Source of the DNA: Altererythrobacter sp. Root672
Lineage (GTDB): Bacteria > Pseudomonadota > Alphaproteobacteria > Sphingomonadales > Sphingomonadaceae
DNA: 64,000 nt
Direction of reading: 5' to 3'
Assembly: GCF_001427865.1 (NCBI RefSeq)
Contig: NZ_LMHH01000002.1
Coordinates: forward strand, 124,001-188,000
The translations under genes were made by a program, and so were the position numbers. The notes beneath the pieces were generated by a model. That model worked only from the letters and a program-made list of their open reading frames with translations. It ran no database searches and was not told where the DNA came from. Within the stretch, counting starts at the first letter, position 1. Each line of letters begins with the position of its first letter. Positions 8,633 to 18,498 of the stretch are shown here, piece after piece.

Positions 8633-9157
8633 ATGGCCGAACAGGGCGACGTCCTCACCAATCTCGATTCCGATGCCGCCAGCGCTGGCAATGGCGCGGA
8701 TACCCTGCCTGTCGCGGGTCTCCTGACGCAGTACGTGAAGGATCTTTCGGTAGAGAATCCAAAGGCTCCCGAGAGCTTCCAGTGGACGGACCAGCCGCAG
8801 ATCGACGTGCAGTTCAACATCGCCGCGCGCAAGATCAACGAAGAGGTCCACGAGATCGAACTGAAGATCTCGGTCACCAACAAGACCGCCCAGGGCACCG
8901 CCTATATCGTCGAACTGTCATATTGCGGCCTCGTCGGAATGCGCAATATGAGCGACGAACAGAAGCACGCCTTCACTTACGCCGAAGCGCCGCGCATCCT
9001 GTTCCCCTTCGCTCGCCGCATCGTCGGCGATGCCGTGCGCGACGCGGGCTTTGCTCCGCTGCTGCTCGATCCGGTCGATTTCAACGGCCTCTACGTCCAG
9101 CAACTCCAGGCGCAGGCCCAGCAGGCCGAACAGAACGCTCCTGTCGGCGAGGCCTGA
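8633..9157 (+). CDS. secB: protein-export chaperone SecB
   Basis: Cytosolic homotetrameric chaperone that keeps precursors unfolded and hands them to SecA. 174 residues. The SecB core runs from VAGLLTQYVKDLSVENPKAP through LKISVTNKT and the conserved SYCGLVGM / FPFARRIVGDAVRDAGF / LLLDPVDFNGLY blocks. The C-terminal tail after residue 160 is Gln/Ala-rich and acidic. The ATG at 8633 begins MAEQGDV and matches the family length; an upstream in-frame ATG at 8498 would add 45 unrelated residues. Confidence 0.96.
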   Translation: MAEQGDVLTNLDSDAASAGNGADTLPVAGLLTQYVKDLSVENPKAPESFQWTDQPQIDVQFNIAARKINEEVHEIELKISVTNKTAQGTAYIVELSYCGLVGMRNMSDEQKHAFTYAEAPRILFPFARRIVGDAVRDAGFAPLLLDPVDFNGLYVQQLQAQAQQAEQNAPVGEA

Positions 9158-9184
9158 TCTTACGGCCCTGCTGAGGTTCGCTCC

Positions 9185-10780
9185 ATGAGCCTCGTCAAGA
9201 ACGTCGGCACGATCGGCGGGCTGACCGCCGTCAGCCGGGTGTTCGGCTTTATCCGCGACATGCTGCTCGCCCGGGTCCTCGGAGCCGGGCTGGCAGCTGA
9301 CGCGTGGCAGCTTGCCTTCACCCTGCCCAACACCTTCCGCCGACTGTTCGCCGAAGGGGCATTCTCGGTTGCCTTCGTGCCGATGTACTCCCGCGCGCTC
9401 CACGGCGAAGGCGGAGAAGAGGCGGCCGACCGCTTCGCCAACGACGTACTGGCAGTGTTCGTCTGGGTGCTCCTGGGCTTTTCGGCGCTTGCGATGCTGC
9501 TCATGCCGGGCATCGTCTGGCTACTGGCGCGCGAGTACCAGGAAGTCCCGGGCAAGTTCGAGCTCGCGGTCAGCCTCTCGCGGATCACCTTTCCCTACCT
9601 GATGCTGGTCAGCCTGGTGGCGATGCTCTCGGGCCTGCTCAACGCCCGTTCGCGCTTTGCGCCCGGCGCGTTCGTGCCGGTGCTGCTCAACGTGGTGCTG
9701 ATCGGCGGCATCGTGGTCGGTTACTACTTGCGTGAGAACGTCACCGGCAGCGACGTGACGGTGGCCTACGCCCAGTCGGTGGCCCTGGCCTTCGCCGGTG
9801 TGACGCAGCTCGCCTACATGTCCTGGGCCACGCGCAAGGCAGGCGTGCACCTCAAGGTCTCGTTCCCGAAATTCACCCCCGAGGTGAAGCGGCTTGGAAT
9901 GCTGATCCTGCCAGCCACGTTCGGCGCGGGCGTTTACCAGATCAGCCAGCTGGTCGACACGTTCTTCGCCACCAGCCTGCCTCAGGGTTCGCTGACGCTG
10001 CTCAAGATGGCCGATCGGCTCAACCAGATGCCGCTCGGGATCTTCGGCATTGCGCTTGGCACGGCAATCCTGCCGATGCTCGCACGCCACATCCAGACCG
10101 GCGACGCCAAGGAAGCGCAACGCCTGCAGTCGAATGCGGTCGAAGTCGGAACGCTGCTGACCCTGCCCGCTGCCGCCGCACTAGCGATCTGTGCGCCGGC
10201 CTTCGTCACCGCCTTCTTTGTCGGCGGCAAGATGACCGAGGCCAATGGCGCGCTCATGGCCAACATCGTCGTCGCGCTGGTTGCGGGCCTGCCGTCCTAC
10301 GTGTTGGTGAAGGTATTCCAGCCGGCGTTCTTCAGCCGCGAGGATACTCGTACACCGGTCTACGTCGCCGCCTGCGTGCTGACGATCAATATCGCGCTCA
10401 ATTTCTGGGTCGTGCCCCGCTTCGGCATCGTCGGCCTGGCAGCCGCAACCGCCTTCACCGCCACGCTCAACGTGCTGACGCTTTACACGCTGCTGCAACT
10501 GCGCGGGTGGTTCCACTTCACCGGCAAGCTCGCCGGCCGCATCGCCCGGCAATTGGTCGCCACGGCGGTGATGAGTGCCCTGCTATGGTGGCTGACCCCG
10601 GCTCTGGCCGATCACTACGGCGGTAATGTCCTTGAGCGCGTGTGGTCGCTTGCGCTGCTGGTCGGCGCCGGTGGCTTCGTGTTCTTCGCGGTCGCGTGGC
10701 TGATCGGGGCGATCGACAAGGACCTGATCGCCCAGCTTCGCCGCAAGCGCCCGGCGCAATCGGTCAACCTTTCCGAGTAG
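9185..10780 (+). CDS. murJ: lipid II flippase MurJ (MviN)
   Basis: Flips undecaprenyl-linked peptidoglycan precursor across the inner membrane. 531 residues, about 14 hydrophobic helices of the MOP superfamily. Family marks are RVFGFIRDMLLARVLGAG at the N-terminus, RRLFAEGAFSVAFVPMYS, and a downstream MADRLNQMPLGIFGIALG. The ATG at 9185 follows secB by 27 bp in the same direction, so co-transcription is likely. A second, unrelated lipid II flippase gene (Amj type) lies at 49304-50113. Confidence 0.96.
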   Translation: MSLVKNVGTIGGLTAVSRVFGFIRDMLLARVLGAGLAADAWQLAFTLPNTFRRLFAEGAFSVAFVPMYSRALHGEGGEEAADRFANDVLAVFVWVLLGFSALAMLLMPGIVWLLAREYQEVPGKFELAVSLSRITFPYLMLVSLVAMLSGLLNARSRFAPGAFVPVLLNVVLIGGIVVGYYLRENVTGSDVTVAYAQSVALAFAGVTQLAYMSWATRKAGVHLKVSFPKFTPEVKRLGMLILPATFGAGVYQISQLVDTFFATSLPQGSLTLLKMADRLNQMPLGIFGIALGTAILPMLARHIQTGDAKEAQRLQSNAVEVGTLLTLPAAAALAICAPAFVTAFFVGGKMTEANGALMANIVVALVAGLPSYVLVKVFQPAFFSREDTRTPVYVAACVLTINIALNFWVVPRFGIVGLAAATAFTATLNVLTLYTLLQLRGWFHFTGKLAGRIARQLVATAVMSALLWWLTPALADHYGGNVLERVWSLALLVGAGGFVFFAVAWLIGAIDKDLIAQLRRKRPAQSVNLSE

Positions 10781-10979
10781 GGCTGTCGCGCGCCGCCGAT
10801 TGTGCTATCGGCGCCGACGATGGAACATCCCGCCGCCCCTTCACGTAAGAGCTCGTGCCGTTTCATGGCGCGTGGCCGGGCGGCCTGGCGATGGCGGACG
10901 CGCGCCTCTTTTTGAGCGCTCGCCGCCCCGCTTTTCGGGCGGCCTCCCCTATCAATTCAAGTTCTGAGAGACTCTCATC

Positions 10980-11996
10980 ATGCGCGTTGTTTCCGGCATC
11001 CAGCCCACCGGCTCCCTTCACCTCGGCAATTACCTTGGCGCGATCCGTAACTGGGTCCGCATGCAGGACGCGATGGACGCGGACAGCGAATGCCTGTTCT
11101 TCCTCGCCGACCTCCACGCCATTTCGATGCCCCACTCCCCGGCCGAGCTGAAGGCCGCCACGCTCGAGATGGCTGCGGCGGTCGTCGCCTGCGGCATCGA
11201 TCCGACCCGTTCGATCCTGTTCAACCAGGCTCAGGTGCCCGCCCATGCCGAACTGCAATGGTTGCTCAACGGCACCGCCCGCATGGGCTGGCTCTCCCGC
11301 ATGACGCAGTTCAAGGACAAGTCCGGCAAGAACCGGGAGGGGGCCAGCGTAGCGCTGTTCACTTACCCGGTGCTGCAGGCGGCCGACGTGCTGCTCTACC
11401 AGGCCACCCACGTTCCCGTGGGCGACGACCAGAAACAGCACCTGGAGCTGGCGAGGGACATCGCGCAGAAGTTCAACAACGACTTCTGCACCGAGGACGC
11501 CCCGGTGTTCACCCTGCCCGACCCGATCATCCCGCCCGGCGCGGCGCGGATCATGTCGCTGCGTGACGGCACGGCGAAGATGAGCAAGTCCGACCCTTCG
11601 GACATGAGCCGCATCAACCTCGCCGACGATTCCGACGAGGTGATGAAGAAGGTCAAGAAGGCCAAGACGGACCCCGAACCGCTGCCGAGTGAGGAAGCGG
11701 GACTTGAAGGCCGGCCTGAAGCGCTCAACCTGGTCACGATCTACGCGGCGCTGACCGACAAGTCGGTGGCCGATGTCCTGGCCGAACACGGCGGCCAGGG
11801 TTTCGGGTCATTCAAGCCCGCCCTGGGCGAACTGCTGGTGGAGACCTTGAGCCCGATCACGGCGCGTTTCACCGGGCTGCTCGAGGACCGGGAATCGCTA
11901 GACGCGATTCTCGCCCGCGGCGCTGCCAAGGCCCGGCAGATCGCCGGTCCGACGCTGGATCAAGCCTATCGGGCATTGGGGCTGGTGCGCGGCTGA
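10980..11996 (+). CDS. trpS: tryptophanyl-tRNA synthetase
   Basis: Charges tRNA-Trp; class Ic synthetase, 338 residues. The HIGH-equivalent is [12 protein letters not shown] (residues 9-20) and the KMSKS loop is [10 protein letters not shown] (K200). The conserved FLADLHAI and [12 protein letters not shown] blocks are present, as is [12 protein letters not shown]. The 199-bp gap behind murJ contains a GCCGCCC/GGGCGGC hairpin at 10922-10943 without a T tract; no other feature is seen there. Confidence 0.97.
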   Translation: MRVVSGIQPTGSLHLGNYLGAIRNWVRMQDAMDADSECLFFLADLHAISMPHSPAELKAATLEMAAAVVACGIDPTRSILFNQAQVPAHAELQWLLNGTARMGWLSRMTQFKDKSGKNREGASVALFTYPVLQAADVLLYQATHVPVGDDQKQHLELARDIAQKFNNDFCTEDAPVFTLPDPIIPPGAARIMSLRDGTAKMSKSDPSDMSRINLADDSDEVMKKVKKAKTDPEPLPSEEAGLEGRPEALNLVTIYAALTDKSVADVLAEHGGQGFGSFKPALGELLVETLSPITARFTGLLEDRESLDAILARGAAKARQIAGPTLDQAYRALGLVRG

Positions 11997-12123
11997 CGGC
12001 TCGAGCCCGGAGTCGCTGACTATCCAATAAGTTATCGTCCGACCCGGAAGGTCCTGTATCCAGAACAGGCCGTCCGGGCGGCGATTCCGCACGATCGGCG
12101 CCTCGTGGGCGCTGGTGCTCTTT

Positions 12124-12141
12124 GAAAAACCACGGTTTTTC
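12124..12141. terminator. Perfect palindrome downstream of trpS
   Basis: GAAAAACC-AC-GGTTTTTC, an 8-bp stem with a 2-base loop, in the 266-bp gap between trpS and the next lipoprotein gene. The run of Ts within the stem would suit a bidirectional terminator, but the symmetry would equally suit an operator for the downstream gene (121 bp away). Confidence 0.35.
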
Positions 12142-12262
12142 CGCTGTTTGTGTTCAACGGCTATTCAGCCCGCCTCCGATATGACACGTTCTAACGTTTA
12201 GGAACTCGTACCCGATCGAACGAGTTCGAGTTGCACAAGGTTTTTCGAAAGAGAGTTTCGAG

Positions 12263-12934
12263 ATGAGCAACCTGTCCGAGATGGCACGACACCTCAGGCT
12301 GATCCTGGTGCCGCTGGCCCTGGCCGCCCTGGCCGCCTGTACCACGCCGTTCAAGGCGGACGTTTCGCGCTTTGAATCGCAGTTGCCGGCCCCTGCCGGA
12401 CAGACGTTCTATGTCGCTGCGCTGGATCCCGCGCTCGAAGGCGGCATCGAATTCCGCACTTACGCGCAGCTGGTGACCAACCACCTCACGGAACTCGGCT
12501 ATCGCCCGGTCACCGACCGCCAGGGCGCCGACCTGATCGTGAGCTTCGACTATGGCGTCGACAACGGGCGCGAGCGCATTCGCTCGACCGGTTTCTCGGA
12601 CCCCTGGGGCTCGTGGTACGGCTATCGCCCGGGCTGGCGCGGGGGTTTCTATGGTTCCCGCGGCGGCCCGTGGGGCTGGGGCTGGAATTCGGCATTCTTC
12701 AACGACGTCTACAGCTACACCGTCTTCACCAGCGGCGTCGACCTGAAGATCGACCGCGCGGCTGATGGCGTGCGACTGTTCGAAGGCAACGCCCAGGCGC
12801 TGTCGACCTCGAACCGGCTGCAGTACCTCGTGCCGAACCTCGTCGATGCGATGTTCGTGGGCTTCCCGGGCAACTCGGGCGAGACGGTGCGCATTTCGAT
12901 CGCGCCAGAGAAGCAGACCGCCAGCCGCGACTGA
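12263..12934 (+). CDS. DUF4136-type lipoprotein
   Basis: A 223-residue predicted lipoprotein: hydrophobic leader ending LAALAAC with acylated C26. The body matches the DUF4136 pattern: FYVAALDPALEGGIEFRTYA, LTELGYRPVTDRQGADLIVS, and a closing FPGNSGETVRISI. Residues about 115-145 are a Gly/Trp/Tyr/Arg-rich stretch (GYRPGWRGGFYGSRGGPWG). The function of the family is unknown; members sit in the outer membrane or periplasm. A shorter relative with the same PGxSGETxR ending is at 44206-44820. The ATG at 12263 follows a GAGAG-type ribosome-binding site. Confidence 0.8.
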   Translation: MSNLSEMARHLRLILVPLALAALAACTTPFKADVSRFESQLPAPAGQTFYVAALDPALEGGIEFRTYAQLVTNHLTELGYRPVTDRQGADLIVSFDYGVDNGRERIRSTGFSDPWGSWYGYRPGWRGGFYGSRGGPWGWGWNSAFFNDVYSYTVFTSGVDLKIDRAADGVRLFEGNAQALSTSNRLQYLVPNLVDAMFVGFPGNSGETVRISIAPEKQTASRD

Positions 12935-12953
12935 ACTGCCGCGCGGGTTTGGC

Positions 12954-13418
12954 TCAGACCAGGGCTGAATGCCCGCCGGTCGAGCCGAACCCGCCGGCGC
13001 CTCGCGCGGTATCGTCCAGCTCATCGGCTTCCTGCCATGACGCCAGCGTCACCGGCGCGAGCACGAGCTGGGCAACACGGTCGCCGCGAGCGATCGCAAA
13101 GCTCTCGCTGCCGAGGTTGATCAGGATCACCTTCACCTCACCGCGATAATCGGAATCGATCGTCCCGGGCGTGTTGGGCACGCTGATGCCGTGCTTCAGG
13201 GCCAGCCCCGAACGCGGGCGAACCTGGATCTCGTATCCGGCCGGGATGGCCACCGCGAAGCCTGTCGCAACCGCGTGGCGCGCGCCGGGCGCCAGAGTCA
13301 CATCCTCGGCGGACAGCACGTCCATGCCCGCGGCACCGTGGGTCGCATAAGCTGGGAGGGCGAGGCCTACGCCGTGCGGCAAACGCTTGATCCGCACACC
13401 GACTGTCGCATCACTCAC
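12954..13418 (-). CDS. dut: dUTP diphosphatase (trimeric dUTPase)
   Basis: Hydrolyses dUTP to dUMP and PPi, keeping uracil out of DNA and feeding thymidylate synthesis. 154 residues with all five motifs: 1 [12 protein letters not shown], 2 [12 protein letters not shown], 3 [15 protein letters not shown], 4 [10 protein letters not shown], 5 [10 protein letters not shown]. It starts with GTG at 13418, and its first 8 bp overlap the end of coaBC, so it is the last gene of that operon. Confidence 0.97.
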   Translation of the reverse strand: MSDATVGVRIKRLPHGVGLALPAYATHGAAGMDVLSAEDVTLAPGARHAVATGFAVAIPAGYEIQVRPRSGLALKHGISVPNTPGTIDSDYRGEVKVILINLGSESFAIARGDRVAQLVLAPVTLASWQEADELDDTARGAGGFGSTGGHSALV

Positions 13419-15030
13419 TGGTCAGAACCTCGGTCATTTTCTCCACCAGCCGCCGTGCGACCGCCTGCTTGCTCATCGGATCCCAATCTTCGACTTTGCC
13501 TTCGGTAATCAGGTGGACGGTGTTTTCGTCGCCACCCATCACGCCGCTCTTGCCGTCAGCATGGCCGACGTCGTTGGCGACAATCCAGTCCACGCCCTTG
13601 CTCTTGCGCTTGCGAGTGGCGTTGTCGATCACGTTCTCGGTTTCGGCGGCGAAACCGACCAGCAGCCGGGGCCGCTGATTGCTCGCCGCGACGGAGGCGA
13701 GGATGTCGGGGTTCTCGGCAAGGATCAGCGCCGGAGGGGCCGAGCCGCGCTTCTTGATCTTTTCCTGCACGAAGTCCTTCGTCCGCCAGTCGGCGACGGC
13801 GGCGACCATCACCGCGGCGTCGGCCGGAAGCGCAGCCTTGACCGCGGCGGCCATCTCCTGGGCGCTTTCCACATCGATGCGGTCGACGCCCGGAGGAGTC
13901 GCCAAAGTCACCGGTCCCGAGACCAGGGTCACCCGCGCGCCTGCGGCCGCGGCCGCGGCGGCGATCGCGAAGCCCTGCTTTCCGGAGGAGCGGTTGGCGA
14001 TGAAGCGCACCGGGTCGATGGGCTCGTGCGTCGGCCCGGCAGTGACGAGGACATGCTTGCCGAACAATGGGCGGTGTTCGGGGTCGACGTCGAAATCGGG
14101 CTGACCCTCGAGCGGATCGAATCCTGGCGGTTCGGGGGGCGCCTGCGCCGGATTGACCTCGTGATTGATCGCATCTCGGTCGGTCGGCGGGGCAGACCTT
14201 GCCTGCCCCTTCTTCACGATCAGCGGGCCACCCGTCAGGTCGGGCTCCGGCAGCGGCGGCCCATCCGGCTTGAGTTCGTCCAGCGGCTCATCGGCGAACG
14301 GCTCTTCCACGTATCGCACTTCGTCCGGTTCGATCCGGCGCGGCGTGCTCCGCGGGATGAGCGAGGCGAGCAGGCCCGCCAGGCCGCCCGGCTTGCCGTG
14401 TTCCGCCTCGTGCTCGCTCTCGGGCTCGTCTTCCGGCTCGATCGCTTCGAGATAGCTCGTCACCTCGCGCAATCCGGCCTCGCCAGGGTCGAGGCCCAGC
14501 TTCTCGGCGATCTCGAGCCAGATCATCTCCGGTTCCGGCAGCCTCCCAGGGCCGTATTCGCCGCAGGCCATCTCGCCATCGTCGGGCTGCATCACGTGCA
14601 CCCCGGCCTGCTTGAGCCAGGTCACGTTGCGCTGCGTTGCCTCGTGTTCCCACATGCGCACGTTCATCGCCGGGACCGCCATGACCGGCTTGTCGGTCGC
14701 CAGGATCAGCGTGGTGCCGAGATCGTCGGCGATGCCTGCCGCCATCTTGGCCAGCAAGTCTGCCGTCGCCGGGCACACGACCACCAGGTCCGCCTGCCGG
14801 CTGAGCTGGATATGGCCGATCTCGACCTCATCCTTGAGGTCCCACAGTGTCGAATGGACCTGGTTGCCGCTGAGCGCCGCAAGGCTCATCGGCGTGACGA
14901 ATTGCGCGCCGCCTTCGGTCAGGACGCACGTCACGTCCCCCCCACCCTTCTTGATCAGGCGGACCAGTTCGCACGACTTGTAGGCGGCGATGCCCCCGCC
15001 CACTACCAGCAAGATACGCGGTTCTGCCAT
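13411..15030 (-). CDS. coaBC: bifunctional phosphopantothenoylcysteine decarboxylase / phosphopantothenate-cysteine ligase with long linker
   Basis: Two successive steps of coenzyme A synthesis. From ATG 15030 the protein has 539 residues, against about 400 for the family. The N-terminal CoaC flavoprotein domain has [40 protein letters not shown] and the active-site [13 protein letters not shown]. The C-terminal CoaB domain begins at about residue 320 ([30 protein letters not shown]). Between them, residues about 180-320 form an acidic, Pro-rich insert (for example [18 protein letters not shown]). A TTG start at 15063 is possible but less likely. Confidence 0.95.
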   Translation of the reverse strand: MAEPRILLVVGGGIAAYKSCELVRLIKKGGGDVTCVLTEGGAQFVTPMSLAALSGNQVHSTLWDLKDEVEIGHIQLSRQADLVVVCPATADLLAKMAAGIADDLGTTLILATDKPVMAVPAMNVRMWEHEATQRNVTWLKQAGVHVMQPDDGEMACGEYGPGRLPEPEMIWLEIAEKLGLDPGEAGLREVTSYLEAIEPEDEPESEHEAEHGKPGGLAGLLASLIPRSTPRRIEPDEVRYVEEPFADEPLDELKPDGPPLPEPDLTGGPLIVKKGQARSAPPTDRDAINHEVNPAQAPPEPPGFDPLEGQPDFDVDPEHRPLFGKHVLVTAGPTHEPIDPVRFIANRSSGKQGFAIAAAAAAAGARVTLVSGPVTLATPPGVDRIDVESAQEMAAAVKAALPADAAVMVAAVADWRTKDFVQEKIKKRGSAPPALILAENPDILASVAASNQRPRLLVGFAAETENVIDNATRKRKSKGVDWIVANDVGHADGKSGVMGGDENTVHLITEGKVEDWDPMSKQAVARRLVEKMTEVLTSE

Positions 15031-15116
15031 GGTGGCGGTGATGCTCTCTCCAGCCCGGTTCAACGAACAAGACCTACATTTAGGGCCACTTCAACGCCAG
15101 CCTTGCCGCGCGATGG

Positions 15117-16247
15117 TTAAGTTTTGCCTAGCGAGGCCCTCGCTAGATCGCCGAGCGCACGCGGCATGAAGGCGAGGCCTAGGAACCAGGTCGGGATCAC
15201 CAGCAGCGCCCAGTAGAAGTTGTTATCCCGCCCCGCGAGCATGAAGAACAGCCCATAGCCGCTGTGCAGCAGGGTCCCGAAAACCCCCGCATCGCTGCGC
15301 CAGGCGACCCAACCGATCAACGGAAGCAGCGCCAGCGGGGCCGCCAGCCACGCGGGCAGGTATTGCAGCACGCTGTTGAGCTGGATGTTCGAGGTCCACC
15401 CGCGCAGGCCGCGTAGTACCAGCCAGGCCGGCGATTCCGGGTCTTCGGGCGAAACGAACTGCGAGGCCTGCGACAGGTGCAGCGCCATGCCCGCGACGAA
15501 CAGGCCGACCAGCACGGCCCAGGCCACGGCCTCGCGCCAGTCACGCCGCCAAAGGGCCAGCGCGCCCATCAGCAGGACGAACGGTAGCGCCAGTTCGCGC
15601 AGCGCCAGCGCCAGTGCGGCGGCCACCCATGCGCCGATCCACTTGCCCGGTCGATGGAGCGCAAAGCTCAGCGACAGCAGCAGCCCCGCCCATAGCTCGT
15701 GCAGCACCAGGTATTGCGGCTTCAGCGCCAGACTGCTGCCGATCACCAGCAAGAGCATGCAGACCAAGCGCTTGTCGCCCGCCCCCGGCTCGCTGCCCAA
15801 CCGGCGCCACCACGCGGCGAGCAGGGCCAGGCCAAGGAGCGCCGCAAGGGCGATCATACCGGGTTGGCCAAGCTTGGCCGTCATGAACGCCAGCGTAGGC
15901 AAGCGCACTGTCAGGCCGGGGCGGACAGGGAAGCCGCGCGCCCGCTGTTCCTCGACGGCGGCCCGATAATAGTTGTCGCCCGCCGCTACGCGCTCGGCAA
16001 TGCGGTCGTAGAGGCGCAAGTCCTCGTCGCGCTTGGCGACCTCGGCAGCGCGGGCCGCAGTGGGCCCAGACGAGGTCATTCCAGACGGGCTACGAGCGGG
16101 TGGGCGGGCGGTGACTACCGCGAGGCCGAGCAACAGGGCGAAGGCCGCAAGCACCGCGATGGCAGCGCCTCGGGGCCAATTGGCAAAGCGGCACCAGTCA
16201 GGCGCCGCGCCGTTCAACCAAGCCACCCCAACATCTGGCCTGCCCAT
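15117..16247 (-). CDS. polytopic membrane protein of unknown function
   Basis: About 376 residues with some 8-9 hydrophobic helices. Before the second helix is a periplasmic-type loop of about 80 residues (RLYDRIAERVAAGDNYYRAA, then RPGLTVRLPTLAFM). A large luminal loop ahead of many helices resembles GT-C glycosyltransferases, but I see no clear acidic catalytic motif, so no function is assigned. The start is uncertain: ATG 16247 overlaps the end of ubiB by 34 bp, and later TTG/GTG codons near 16216-16232 are possible. It lies in the ubiE-ubiB-coaBC-dut run, which is more likely coincidence of position than shared pathway. Confidence 0.65.
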   Translation of the reverse strand: MGRPDVGVAWLNGAAPDWCRFANWPRGAAIAVLAAFALLLGLAVVTARPPARSPSGMTSSGPTAARAAEVAKRDEDLRLYDRIAERVAAGDNYYRAAVEEQRARGFPVRPGLTVRLPTLAFMTAKLGQPGMIALAALLGLALLAAWWRRLGSEPGAGDKRLVCMLLLVIGSSLALKPQYLVLHELWAGLLLSLSFALHRPGKWIGAWVAAALALALRELALPFVLLMGALALWRRDWREAVAWAVLVGLFVAGMALHLSQASQFVSPEDPESPAWLVLRGLRGWTSNIQLNSVLQYLPAWLAAPLALLPLIGWVAWRSDAGVFGTLLHSGYGLFFMLAGRDNNFYWALLVIPTWFLGLAFMPRALGDLARASLGKT

Positions 16248-17779
16248 ACGAGTCCCCCACCCACCAGCACGGCTACGGCATAGCCCAGCCAACGCGAACC
16301 GCCTTCCGCCTTGCCTTCCCAGACCAGGTCGATTTCCGGCAACGGCGGTTGGTCCGGCGCGCCGCCCTTGGCGGGAAAGCGCTCCTCGATCCGGCGGACG
16401 ATCTGCGGCAGGCGCAGCAGCGTCCCGAAGTCCTCGCGGATACGGTCGGCCAGGGCGGCCTCAGGCCCGAGTTCGTCGCGGATCCAGCTGCGGACGTAAG
16501 GCGCGGACACGTCCCACATGTTGATCTTGGGATCGAGCTGGGTGGCAATGCCTTCGACCATGACCATGGTCTTCTGCAGCAGCAGCAAGTGCGGCTGGGT
16601 CTGCATGTCGAAGTCGCGGGTGATGGCGAACAGGCTGTCGAGCATCATGCCGACCGACAGTTCGCTGACCGGCTTGCCGCGCATCGGCTCTCCCACTGCG
16701 CGCAGCGCCGTGGCGAACTCTTCGACCGAGTGATAGCTCGGCACGTATTGCGCCTCGAAGTGGATCTCTGCCACGCGGCGGTAATTGCCGGTGGTCAGGC
16801 CATAGAGGATCTCCGCCAGCCACTGCCGCGCGCGGCGGTCGATGCGGCCCATGATCCCGAAGTCGATCGCCACAATCGTCCCGTCGGGCCGCACGAACAG
16901 GTTCCCCTGGTGCATGTCGGCATGGAAGAACCCGCCGCTGATCGCCTGGGTCAGGAACGCGAGCACCAGGCGGCTGGCGAGTTGCGGCAAGTCGTGCCCG
17001 GCGGCGCGCAGGGCCTCGACGTCGCCGATCTTGATGCCGTCGACCCATTCGATGGTCATGACGCGGCCATTGGTCCGGTCCCAGTCGACGTCCGGGACCG
17101 TGTAACCCTCGAAACCTTTCATCGCCTCGGCCAGTTCGGACGAGGACGCAGCCTCTCGCCGCAAGTCGAGCTCGCGATGGGTCCAGCGCTTGAAATTGGC
17201 GATGGTCATGCGCGGACGCAGCCGCCGCGCTTCGCCGCCCAGCCCTTCGAGATGGGCCGCGGCCCATTCATAAGTCTCGATATCCTTGGCAAACTTTTCG
17301 CGGATGCCGGGCCGCAGCACCTTGATCGCGACCGTGTGCCCCTCGACAGTCACGCCGCGATGGACTTGCGCGATCGAGGCCGAGCCGACCGGCACGGGAT
17401 CGATCTCAGAGAACACCGAGGTTAGCGGCACGCCGAAGCTGCGCGCCATTTCCGCCTCGACCTGCTCGAAGGGGAGCGGCGGCAGGCTGTCCTGCAGCGT
17501 CAGCAGGTTGTGCGCGGCCTCTTCGCCGACGATGTCGGGCCGGGTGGCGAGCGTCTGACCGAGCTTGATCGCGGCAGGCCCAATGGCCTGGAACGCGGCG
17601 GCATAGTCCGGCACGCGCGGCTGGACCGTGCCGAAGCGCGCGATGCGGACCAGGCGCTTTACCGGCGGCGGCGTGTTGGGATCGCCCTCGATCCCTCTCA
17701 GCGCTCCGTGCCGGGCAAGCGTGCGCCCCCACTTGAGCAGGCGCAGGATATGGATTGTCGGTCGGGTCAGATCTTCCAC
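16214..17779 (-). CDS. ubiB: UbiB, atypical kinase-like protein for ubiquinone synthesis
   Basis: Needed for ubiquinone biosynthesis; an ABC1/ADCK-type protein-kinase-like fold whose ATPase activity is thought to help extract or deliver lipid intermediates. It is not the hydroxylase it was once named for. 521 residues. The invariant KxGQ motif appears in AIKLGQTLATRPDIVG. Further motifs are AIKVLRPGI (ATP-binding Lys), HADMHQGNLFV (catalytic loop) and DFGIMGRID (metal ligand). Two C-terminal hydrophobic segments anchor it to the inner membrane. It starts with GTG and overlaps the ubiE stop by 13 bp. Confidence 0.95.
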   Translation of the reverse strand: MEDLTRPTIHILRLLKWGRTLARHGALRGIEGDPNTPPPVKRLVRIARFGTVQPRVPDYAAAFQAIGPAAIKLGQTLATRPDIVGEEAAHNLLTLQDSLPPLPFEQVEAEMARSFGVPLTSVFSEIDPVPVGSASIAQVHRGVTVEGHTVAIKVLRPGIREKFAKDIETYEWAAAHLEGLGGEARRLRPRMTIANFKRWTHRELDLRREAASSSELAEAMKGFEGYTVPDVDWDRTNGRVMTIEWVDGIKIGDVEALRAAGHDLPQLASRLVLAFLTQAISGGFFHADMHQGNLFVRPDGTIVAIDFGIMGRIDRRARQWLAEILYGLTTGNYRRVAEIHFEAQYVPSYHSVEEFATALRAVGEPMRGKPVSELSVGMMLDSLFAITRDFDMQTQPHLLLLQKTMVMVEGIATQLDPKINMWDVSAPYVRSWIRDELGPEAALADRIREDFGTLLRLPQIVRRIEERFPAKGGAPDQPPLPEIDLVWEGKAEGGSRWLGYAVAVLVGGGLVWAGQMLGWLG

Positions 17780-18498
17780 CCTGAATGAATGGCGACCAGC
17801 CCGCCCAGGATCGGCTCGACCTTGGTCTTCTCGAAACCGGCCGCGCGGATCATCCGCTCGAATTCCGACATCGGCGGGAAGCGGCGGATCGATTCGATCA
17901 GGTAGCGGTAGCTGTCCTCATCGCCGGCGATGGCCTTGCCCACCTGGGGCACGATCTTGTGCGAATAGAAGTCGTAGACGTCCTTGAAGCCCGGCCACTC
18001 GGTGGTCGAGAACTCCATGCAGAAGAAGCGCCCGCCGAACTTGAGCACGCGGAATGCCTCGGCCAGCGCCTGATCGATATGGGTCACGTTACGGATGCCG
18101 AACGCAATCGTGTAGGCATCGAAGCAGCGGTCCGGATAGGCCAGCTGCTCGGCGTTCTGGCGCGACCAGACCAGCGTATCGATCCCGCGCTCGACTGCGC
18201 GTTCGAGCCCGACGTCGAGCATTTCCTGATTGATGTCGGCCACCGTCACGTCCGCACCGCGCGCGGCCATGCGGAAGGCGATGTCGCCCGTGCCGCCCGC
18301 CATGTCGAGGATCGCCTCGCCCGGCTGCGGCTTCACGCGGCGGACGAACTGGTCCTTCCACAGCCGGTGCATGCCGCCCGACATGGCGTCGTTCATCACG
18401 TCGTACTTCGCCGCGACGTTGGAGAACACCGCACCGACGCGGCGGGTCTTCTCGTCCGCCTCGACCGTCTCGTATCCGAAGGAAACCTGATCGCTCAT
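17767..18498 (-). CDS. ubiE: ubiquinone/menaquinone C-methyltransferase
   Basis: SAM-dependent C-methylation of the quinone ring precursor, cytoplasmic. 243 residues from ATG 18498. Motif I is LDMAGGTGDIAFRMA. The family signatures are YDVMNDAMSGGMHRLWK near the N-terminus and RNVTHIDQALAEAFRVLK. The C-terminus VAIHSGWKI is typical. It overlaps the upstream transporter gene by 4 bp and ubiB by 13 bp, so the three should be co-translated. The frame stays open upstream of 18498 but lacks homology there. Confidence 0.96.
   Translation of the reverse strand: MSDQVSFGYETVEADEKTRRVGAVFSNVAAKYDVMNDAMSGGMHRLWKDQFVRRVKPQPGEAILDMAGGTGDIAFRMAARGADVTVADINQEMLDVGLERAVERGIDTLVWSRQNAEQLAYPDRCFDAYTIAFGIRNVTHIDQALAEAFRVLKFGGRFFCMEFSTTEWPGFKDVYDFYSHKIVPQVGKAIAGDEDSYRYLIESIRRFPPMSEFERMIRAAGFEKTKVEPILGGLVAIHSGWKI

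Noticed and set aside
13387-15120. Open frame of about 577 codons antisense to coaBC
   Set aside because: CoaBC carries both enzyme domains; the antisense product has no recognisable sequence.
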